6,050 nucleotides of DNA, taken from NCBI GenBank assembly GCA_022563655.1, contig JADFMW010000163.1, positions 1 to 6,050 on the forward strand. Reading direction: 5' to 3'. Shown piece after piece: positions 1 through 6,050 of the stretch. The translations under genes and the position numbers were made by a program. Within the stretch, counting starts at the first letter, position 1; every line of letters starts with the position of its first letter. Source of the stretch: Pseudomonadota bacterium. GTDB lineage: Bacteria > Pseudomonadota > Alphaproteobacteria > JAAXGF01. Under the pieces are notes generated by a model that saw only the letters and a list, made by a program, of their open reading frames with translations, was not told the origin of the DNA and made no database searches.

Positions 1-710
1 CCGGCATCCCGCGCCGCCCGGGCATGAGCCGCGACGATCTGATCGAGACCAACACCAAGGTCATGGGCGCGGTTGGCGAGGGCATCAAGCGCTACTGCCC
101 GGACGCCTTCGTCATCTGCATCACCAACCCGCTGGACGCCATGGTCTACGCCCTGCGCCAGGCGGCCGGGGTGCCGCGCAACATGATCGTCGGCATGGCC
201 GGGATGCTCGACTCGGCCCGCTTCCGCTACTTCCTGGCGGCCGAGTTCGCGGTCTCGGTCGAGGACGTGAGCGCCTTCGTGCTCGGCGGCCACGGCGACA
301 CCATGGTGCCGCTGATACGCTATTCCACGGTCGCCGGCATCCCGCTCCCGGACCTGGTGCGCATGGGCTGGACCACCCGCAAGCGCCTGAACGAGATCGT
401 GCAGCGCACCCGTGACGGCGGCGCCGAGATCGTCGGCCTGTTGGGCAGCGGCTCGGCCTTCTACGCGCCGGCGGCGGCGGCGATCGAGATGGCGGAATCC
501 TATCTCAAGGACAAGAAGCGGGTGCTGCCCTGCGCCGCCCACTGCAACGGCCAGTACGGGGTCAAGGGGCTTTTCGTGGGCGTGCCGGTGGTGATCGGCG
601 CCGGCGGCGTCGAGCGCATCGTCGAGATCGAGCTCGACGCGGGCGAGAAGGCGATGTTCGACAAATCGGTCGCCGCGGTGCGCGGCCTGTGCGACGCCAT
701 CGATCTCTGA
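1..710 (+). CDS. mdh: Malate dehydrogenase, LDH-like type (3' part; start lies outside the window)
   Basis: NAD-dependent malate dehydrogenase, which interconverts malate and oxaloacetate in the cytoplasm as the last step of the TCA cycle. The reading frame is open to the left edge, with its first full codon at position 3. The residues before the Met at 24 (GIPRRPG) belong to the conserved substrate loop 'aG.pRkPGMsRdDL', so that Met is internal and not the start. Numbering from the Gly at base 3, visible landmarks are the loop arginines R4 and R10, N42 in ITNPLDAM, D70 and R73 in GMLDSARFR, and the catalytic H97 in GGHGDTMVPL. The Asp/His pair and three substrate arginines match the family. 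About 235 residues are present out of the usual ~320, and the missing part is the N-terminal NAD-binding glycine motif. The C-terminus is normal, with TGA at 708-710. It is most likely co-directional with the suc genes and followed by a 165-base gap. Lactate dehydrogenase is the alternative, but the loop sequence and the suc context favour malate. Confidence 0.96.
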   Translation, partial: GIPRRPGMSRDDLIETNTKVMGAVGEGIKRYCPDAFVICITNPLDAMVYALRQAAGVPRNMIVGMAGMLDSARFRYFLAAEFAVSVEDVSAFVLGGHGDTMVPLIRYSTVAGIPLPDLVRMGWTTRKRLNEIVQRTRDGGAEIVGLLGSGSAFYAPAAAAIEMAESYLKDKKRVLPCAAHCNGQYGVKGLFVGVPVVIGAGGVERIVEIELDAGEKAMFDKSVAAVRGLCDAIDL

Positions 711-725
711 GGCGCCGGCGGCGGT

Positions 726-758
726 CCCGAAACAGGCCCGAAACAGGCCCGAAACAGG
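726..758. repeat. Three exact tandem copies of an 11-bp unit (CCCGAAACAGG)
   Basis: Copies lie at 726-736, 737-747 and 748-758 with no mismatch. They begin 15 bases after the mdh stop codon and end 25 bases before the candidate -35 element of the suc promoter. The 11-bp period is close to one turn of the DNA helix, so the copies would present the same face to a binding protein. Replication slippage is an equally simple origin. No function is assigned. Confidence 0.9.
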
Positions 759-783
759 TAAGGAATTTCGCGGTTACAAAGGC

Positions 784-811
784 TTGCGCAGGGATTTTGG
801 AGTGCTATAAG
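784..811 (+). promoter_or_regulatory. Candidate sigma70-type promoter for sucCDAB
   Basis: A -10-like TATAAG at 806-811 matches five of six consensus bases and is preceded by TG one base upstream (803-804), which forms an extended -10. A weak -35-like TTGCGC sits at 784-789, with a 16-base spacer. Transcription would start near 817-819 and leave an untranslated leader of about 58 bases before sucC. The site lies in an AT-richer stretch of an otherwise very GC-rich window, in the only sizeable gap upstream of the suc genes. The -35 match is poor, so strength would rest on the extended -10 or on an activator. This is a pattern match only. Confidence 0.45.
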
Positions 812-875
812 TGGCACCCCCTCTAACCGGCGCAGGCGTAAACCGCAGGACGGTCGCGCTTGAGTTTGGACTCCG

Positions 876-2044
876 ATGAACATTCACGAATACCAGGCTA
901 AGGGGCTGCTGGCCAAGTACGGCGTGGCGGTGCCGCGCGGCGGTGTTGCCCATACCGTCGAGGAGGCCGAATCGGTCGCCCGCGACCTGGATGGCCCGGT
1001 GTGGGTGGTCAAGGCCCAGATTCACGCCGGCGGCCGCGGCAAGGGCGGCGGCGTGAAGCTCGTGCGCTCGCTCGACGAGGTCGGCGCGGCGGCGCGCGAC
1101 ATCCTCGGCATGACGCTGGTGACGCCCCAGACCGGGCCCGCCGGCAAGACCGTCAGGCACATCTACGTCGAGGAGGGCTGCGACATTGCCCGCGAGCTCT
1201 ACCTCGGCACGTTGATCGATCGCGCCTCCGGCCGCGTCATGGTGATGGCCTCGACCGAGGGCGGCGTCGAGATCGAAGAGGTCGCGGCGCGCGAGCCCGA
1301 GAAGATCGTCAAGGTCGCCGTCGACCCGGCGATCGGCTTGCAGCCGTTCCACGCGCGCAAGATCGCCTTCAGCCTGGGCCTCGAAGGCAGGCAGGTTTCG
1401 GCGGCGGTGAAGCTTCTCGGCGGCGTTTACGAGGCCTTCGTCGCCAGCGACGCGAGCCTGATCGAGGTCAATCCGCTGGTGGTGACCGGCGACGACGATG
1501 TGATCGCCCTCGACGCCAAGGTTGTCATCGACGACAACGCGCTGTTCCGGCACCAGGACCTCGCCGCCATGCGCGACGAGGACGAGGAGGACCGCCGCGA
1601 GCTCGAGGCCTCGAAGCACGATCTCAGCTACGTCAAGCTCGACGGCGACATCGGCTGCATGGTGAACGGCGCCGGGCTGGCGATGGCGACGATGGACATC
1701 ATCAAGCTGTTCGGCGGTGAGCCGGCGAACTTCCTCGACGTCGGCGGCGGCGCGACGAGCGAGCGGGTGACGGAAGCCTTCAAGCTGATCCTCTCGGACC
1801 CCAACGTCGCGGGGATTCTGGTCAACATCTTCGGCGGCATCATGCGCTGCGACGTGATCGCCGGGGGCATCATCGCGGCGGCGCGCGAGGTCAGCGTCGA
1901 CGTGCCGTTGGTGGTCAGGCTGGAGGGCACGAACGTCGCGCTCGGCAAACGCATTCTCGCCGAATCGGGGCTCGCCATCGTATTGGCCGAGGATCTCGCC
2001 GACGCCGCCGAAAGGATCGTCAAGGCCCTCGAGGAAGCCGCCTG

Positions 2045-2045
<1 letters not shown>
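876..2045 (+). CDS. sucC: Succinyl-CoA synthetase (succinate--CoA ligase), beta subunit
   Basis: Beta subunit of succinyl-CoA synthetase, the TCA-cycle enzyme that couples succinyl-CoA cleavage to ADP (or GDP) phosphorylation. It carries the nucleotide-binding ATP-grasp domain and much of the succinate site. At 389 residues it matches the usual ~388. The N-terminus MNIHEYQAK is the family's standard start and fixes the ATG at 876, although the ribosome site before it is weak (TTTGGA, 865-870). Visible motifs are K46 with the glycine-rich loop AGGRGKGGG (51-59), the metal ligands N199 in IEVNPL (196-201) and D213 in ALDAK, N264 in the NGAGLAM succinate/phosphohistidine segment, GGGAT near 290, FGGIMRCD near 325, and RLEGTN near 350. 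K46, N199, N264 and D213 fall at the same numbers as in the E. coli protein. Residues 1 to ~200 form the ATP-grasp part, and the rest is the CoA-ligase flavodoxin-like domain. The stop overlaps the sucD start by one base. ATP versus GTP preference cannot be read from the sequence. Confidence 0.99.
2031..2037 (+). promoter_or_regulatory. Ribosome binding site of sucD inside the end of sucC
   Basis: GAGGAAG lies within the last codons of sucC, seven bases before the ATG at 2045. It is a good Shine-Dalgarno match at normal spacing and supports the start that overlaps the sucC stop (TGATG), an arrangement suited to translational coupling and equal subunit amounts. Confidence 0.75.
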
Positions 2046-2920
<875 letters not shown>

Positions 2921-2967
2921 CCGGGTTTTGATGCACCACCTGGCAGCAAAGCGTCATCACGGCGCGT

Positions 2968-2974
2968 GAAGGGA
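2968..2974 (+). promoter_or_regulatory. Probable ribosome binding site of sucA, unusually far from the start
   Basis: GAAGGGA is the only purine-rich Shine-Dalgarno-like run near the sucA start, but it ends 14 bases before the ATG at 2989, where 5-9 is usual. No other in-frame ATG, GTG or TTG lies between it and the ATG. An in-frame CTG at 2983 would sit at a normal distance, but CTG starts are rare. The N-terminal sequence around MAQRLEQTSFLYG suits the ATG. Confidence 0.4.
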
Positions 2975-2988
2975 TCGGCGTACTGACC

Positions 2989-5874
2989 ATGGCACAACGG
3001 CTCGAACAAACCTCTTTCCTCTACGGTGCGAACAGCGGATTCATCGAGGAGCTTTACACCCGCTACCTGCGCGATCCGAACTCGGTCGACGCGAGCTGGC
3101 AAGGCTTTTTCGCCCAGCTCGGCGACGACATTCGGGAGGTGCTCGAAGAGGTCCGCGGCGCCACCTGGACGCCGCGCGCGCCGGCGGTGCCGGGCGCGGC
3201 GGCGCCGAAGGACGACTTCGACGGCCAGCCGGTCGCGCTTGCCGGGCTCGCGCCGGCGCCGGCGCCCGAGAGCGGCGCGGTCCACCCGGCAACCCGCGAC
3301 AGCATCCGCGCCCTGATGCTGATCCGCGCCTACCGGGTGCGCGGCCATCTCATCGCCGACCTCGATCCGCTCGGCCTCGACGGCGAGAAGCACCATCCCG
3401 AGCTCGACCCGGCGACCTACGGCTTCACCGCCGAGGACTATGATCGCGAGATCTTCGTCGACGGCGTCCTCGGCCTCGAGAGCGCGACGCTGCGCGAGGT
3501 GCTGACCGTCGTCAAGCAAACCTACTGCTCGAAGGTCGGCATCGAGTTCATGCACATCCAGTACCCCGACCAGAAGGCGTGGATTCAGCAGCGCGTCGAG
3601 AGCAGCCGCAACGTGCCCGAGCTGAGCGTCGAGGAGCGCCGGCAGATCCTGCGCCAGCTCTACGCTTCCGAAGGCTTCGAGCGCTTTCTCCACATCAAGT
3701 ACCCCGGCACCAAGCGGTTCTCCCTCGAGGGCGCCGAAAGCGTGATCCCGATGATCGAGGCGATCATCGAGACGGCGGGTGCGCTTGGCGTCGAGGAGAT
3801 CGTTCTGGGAATGCCGCACCGCGGCCGTCTGAACGTGCTGGCGGCGGTGATGGGCAAGTCGCATGCCGCCATATTCTCCGAGTTCCAGGGCGAGGCCGCG
3901 AATCCCGACGACGTGCAGGGCTCGGCCGACGTCAAGTACCACCTCGGCACCTCGAGCGACCGCGAGCTCGCCAACGGCAAGAAGATCCATCTCAGCCTCT
4001 CGGCCAACCCCTCGCATCTCGAGGCGATCAACCCCGTGGTCGAGGGCAAGACCCGCGCCAAGCAGACCCAGCTCGGCGATGCCAAGCGCCAGCGGGTGAT
4101 GAGCCTGTTGTTGCACGGCGACGCCGCCTTCGCCGGCCAGGGCTTGGTGGCCGAGACGCTGGGGCTGTCGGAGCTGCGCGGCCACCGCACCGGCGGCACG
4201 ATCCATATCATCGTCAACAACCAGATCGGCTTCACCACCAGCCCGAAGTACTTGCGCTCGTCGCCCTATCCGTCGGATGGCGCCAAGATGGTCCAAGCGC
4301 CCATCCTCCACGTCAACGGCGACGACCCCGAGGCGGTGGTGCACGTCGCCCGGTTCGCGGTCGAGTTTCGCCAGCGCTTCAACCGCGACGTCGTCATCGA
4401 CCTGATCTGCTACCGCCGCCATGGCCACAACGAGGCCGACGAGCCGGCGTTCACCCAGCCCTTGATGTACCGCAAGATTGCGCAGCACCCCACGACGCGG
4501 CAGCTCTACACCGAAAAGCTCATCGCCGACGGCGTGCTCACGCCCAAGGAGGCCGAGGCGCTCATCGGTGAGTTCAACGAGAGTCTCGAGGCCTCGCTCG
4601 AGGCGGCCCAGAGCTACCGGCCGAACAAGGCCGACTGGCTCGAGGGCGCCTGGACGGGCTTCGAGCAGGCGGGAGCGGAGGGGCCGCGGCGCGGCAAGAC
4701 CGCGGCGCCGCTCAAGCTCCTCGAGGAAGTCGCGCTGGGCATCTTCAAACCACCCAACGGCATCCAAGCCCACCGCAAGGTCGAGCGCCTGCTCGAGCAC
4801 CAGCGCCAAACGATCGAGTCGGGCGAGGGCATCGGCTGGGCCACGGCCGAGGCGCTCGCCTTCGGCACGCTGTTGTGCGAGGGCAACGGCGTCCGCCTCG
4901 TCGGGCAGGACTCGGGCCGCGGCACCTTCAGCCAGCGCCACTCGGTGCTCACCGACCAGGTCACCGAGGAGCGTTATGTGCCGCTCAACCATATCCGCCC
5001 CGGCCAGGCCACCTTCGAGGTGGTCGACAGCATGCTGTCGGAGGCGGCGGTGCTCGGCTTCGAGTACGGCTACTCGCTCGCCGACCCGGAAACCCTGGTG
5101 CTGTGGGAGGCGCAGTTCGGCGATTTCGCCAACGGCGCCCAGGTGATCATCGATCAGTTCGTCTCGTCGGGCGAGTCCAAGTGGCTGCGCATGTCGGGCC
5201 TGGTGATGCTGCTGCCGCACGGCTTCGAGGGGCAGGGGCCGGAGCACAGCTCGGCGCGGCTCGAGCGCTACCTCCAGCTCTGCGCCGAGGACAACATGCA
5301 GGTGGTCAATTGCACGACCCCGGCTTCGTACTTCCACGTGCTCAGGCGGCAGCTCAGGCGCAACTTCCGCAAGCCGCTCGTGGTGATGACGCCGAAGTCG
5401 CTGTTGCGCCACAAGCGCTGCGTCTCGCGCCTCAAGGACATGGGGCCGGGGACGGCGTTCCACCGCGTGCTCTACGAGGACGAGCCATCGGCGCCCGACG
5501 ACGAGATCCGCCGCGTCGTGCTGTGCGCGGGCAAGGTGTTCTACGATCTCGAGGCCGAGCGCGACAAACGCGGCGCCACAGACGTCGCCATGCTGCGGCT
5601 CGAGCAGCTGGCGCCGTTTCCCGCCAAGGCGCTCGCCGAGCAGTTCCAGCGCTATTCGCGGGCCGACGTCGTGTGGTGCCAGGAAGAGCCGCAGAACATG
5701 GGGGCCTGGACCTTCGTCGCGCCGCGCATCGAGGCGGTGCACGCCGAGCTCGGCGGCGCCGTCAAGCGGCCGCGCTACGTCGGCCGGCCCGAGGCGGCGT
5801 CGCCCGCGACCGGCGTTCTCAAGACGCACGTCGCCGAGCAGGCCGCGCTGGTCGACGAGGCCCTGACGCTCTAG
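2989..5874 (+). CDS. sucA: 2-oxoglutarate dehydrogenase E1 component (thiamine-diphosphate dependent)
   Basis: E1 of the 2-oxoglutarate dehydrogenase complex. It decarboxylates 2-oxoglutarate on thiamine diphosphate and passes the succinyl group to the lipoyl arm of SucB. It is 961 residues long, slightly more than E. coli SucA (933). The N-terminal E2-contact segment TSFLYGANSGFIEELY...WQGFF spans about 8-43 and is followed by an Ala/Pro-rich linker (about 63-97). The ThDP-binding domain (about 210-530) has H277 in GMPHRGRLNVL, H318 in KYHLGTSSD, SANPSHLEAINPVVEG, the metal-binding D378 (GDAAFAGQG) with N411 (NNQIGFTT), and YRRHGHNEADEP (475-486). The 33-residue spacing from D378 to N411 equals that of E. 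coli D369/N402. The transketolase-like pyrimidine domain (about 610-800) has GQDSGRGTFSQRHS (639-652) and H744 in PHGFEGQGPEHSSAR. The C-terminal domain has EEPQNMGAW (899-907). All catalytic motifs are intact. Related E1 enzymes are decarboxylating/carboligating MenD-like fusions such as Kgd, but this protein has no E2-like domain and sits next to sucB, so plain E1 is secure. Confidence 0.99.
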   Translation: MAQRLEQTSFLYGANSGFIEELYTRYLRDPNSVDASWQGFFAQLGDDIREVLEEVRGATWTPRAPAVPGAAAPKDDFDGQPVALAGLAPAPAPESGAVHPATRDSIRALMLIRAYRVRGHLIADLDPLGLDGEKHHPELDPATYGFTAEDYDREIFVDGVLGLESATLREVLTVVKQTYCSKVGIEFMHIQYPDQKAWIQQRVESSRNVPELSVEERRQILRQLYASEGFERFLHIKYPGTKRFSLEGAESVIPMIEAIIETAGALGVEEIVLGMPHRGRLNVLAAVMGKSHAAIFSEFQGEAANPDDVQGSADVKYHLGTSSDRELANGKKIHLSLSANPSHLEAINPVVEGKTRAKQTQLGDAKRQRVMSLLLHGDAAFAGQGLVAETLGLSELRGHRTGGTIHIIVNNQIGFTTSPKYLRSSPYPSDGAKMVQAPILHVNGDDPEAVVHVARFAVEFRQRFNRDVVIDLICYRRHGHNEADEPAFTQPLMYRKIAQHPTTRQLYTEKLIADGVLTPKEAEALIGEFNESLEASLEAAQSYRPNKADWLEGAWTGFEQAGAEGPRRGKTAAPLKLLEEVALGIFKPPNGIQAHRKVERLLEHQRQTIESGEGIGWATAEALAFGTLLCEGNGVRLVGQDSGRGTFSQRHSVLTDQVTEERYVPLNHIRPGQATFEVVDSMLSEAAVLGFEYGYSLADPETLVLWEAQFGDFANGAQVIIDQFVSSGESKWLRMSGLVMLLPHGFEGQGPEHSSARLERYLQLCAEDNMQVVNCTTPASYFHVLRRQLRRNFRKPLVVMTPKSLLRHKRCVSRLKDMGPGTAFHRVLYEDEPSAPDDEIRRVVLCAGKVFYDLEAERDKRGATDVAMLRLEQLAPFPAKALAEQFQRYSRADVVWCQEEPQNMGAWTFVAPRIEAVHAELGGAVKRPRYVGRPEAASPATGVLKTHVAEQAALVDEALTL

Positions 5875-5885
5875 GCGCCGGACCC

Positions 5886-5893
5886 GAGGAAGG
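5886..5893 (+). promoter_or_regulatory. Ribosome binding site of sucB
   Basis: GAGGAAGG in the 30-base gap after sucA is a strong Shine-Dalgarno match, 11 bases before the ATG at 5905. It supports that start for the truncated sucB gene. The gap has no room for a terminator, so sucA and sucB are almost certainly on one transcript. Confidence 0.8.
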
Positions 5894-5904
5894 TCGAGAC
5901 CAAG

Positions 5905-6050
5905 ATGAGTGTCGAAATCAGGGTGCCCGTCCTGGGCGAGTCGGTGGTCGAGGCGACGGTCGCCCAATGGTTCAAGGCGGCCGGCGAGGCGGTCGACGTC
6001 GACGAGCCGCTGGTCGAGCTCGAGACCGACAAGGTGACGATCGAGGTGCC
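5905..6050 (+). CDS. sucB: Dihydrolipoamide succinyltransferase, E2 of 2-oxoglutarate dehydrogenase (5' tip; runs off the window)
   Basis: Only the first 48 residues plus two bases are in view, and they form most of an N-terminal lipoyl domain: MSVEIRVPVLGESVVEATV at the start and ELETDKVTIEV at 38-48. The lysine in ETDKVT (K43) is the expected lipoylation site, which sits at the same place in E. coli SucB. E2 carries the succinyl group from SucA on this lipoyl arm to CoA and forms the core of the complex. The 'VPxLGESVxEATV' opening and the position directly after sucA identify it as the 2-oxoglutarate rather than the pyruvate dehydrogenase E2. The ATG at 5905 is supported by a strong ribosome site and the canonical N-terminus. 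The peripheral-subunit-binding and catalytic domains lie beyond the right edge, so their integrity cannot be judged. Confidence 0.96.
   Translation, partial: MSVEIRVPVLGESVVEATVAQWFKAAGEAVDVDEPLVELETDKVTIEV

Noticed and set aside
711..760. Rho-independent terminator after mdh.
   Set aside because: The GC-rich bases just after the stop form no clear stem-loop followed by a T-run, and the tandem repeat is direct rather than inverted.
3175..3282. Ala/Pro-rich stretch near the N-terminus of SucA as an insertion or frameshift.
   Set aside because: A variable, flexible linker between the N-terminal E2-contact segment and the rest of E1 is normal in this family. The frame is continuous on both sides, and the length accounts for the slight excess over the E. 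coli protein.
3579..5146. + strand alternative-frame open stretches inside sucA (3579-4571 and 4478-5146).
   Set aside because: The translations are Arg/Ser/Pro-rich, as expected from a frame-shifted GC-rich gene. sucA itself is complete and matches its family end to end.

Overview
This is a high-GC bacterial window holding part of a TCA-cycle operon. All genes lie on the + strand in the order mdh (3' part) - sucC - sucD - sucA - sucB (5' tip). This order, with malate dehydrogenase directly ahead of succinyl-CoA synthetase and the 2-oxoglutarate dehydrogenase genes behind it, is the arrangement known from many Alphaproteobacteria (Rhizobiales, Rhodospirillales and relatives). The protein sequences and the strong G/C bias at third codon positions fit that group. 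I cannot place it below class from this window alone.

Layout: 1-710 is the C-terminal ~235 residues of an LDH-like malate dehydrogenase, running in from the left edge. A 165-base gap (711-875) follows, holding three exact tandem copies of an 11-bp unit and a plausible sigma70-type promoter for the suc genes. sucC (876-2045) and sucD (2045-2920) overlap by one base (TGATG) and encode the beta and alpha subunits of succinyl-CoA synthetase. A 68-base gap leads to sucA (2989-5874), the E1 component of 2-oxoglutarate dehydrogenase. After 30 more bases sucB (E2) starts at 5905 and runs off the right edge, with its lipoyl-lysine motif just inside the window.

Together the genes encode consecutive steps of the cycle. 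SucA and SucB, with an E3 that is not in view, turn 2-oxoglutarate into succinyl-CoA. SucCD then converts succinyl-CoA to succinate with formation of a nucleoside triphosphate. Mdh oxidises malate to oxaloacetate. Key catalytic residues are visible and intact in all four enzymes for which the relevant region is in the window. I see no frameshift, insertion element, RNA gene, CRISPR array or sign of gene transfer.

I found no undescribed system here. It is ordinary core metabolism. The only parts worth a second look are the small non-coding gaps: the 11-bp tandem repeat with its promoter, and the short spacer before sucA.
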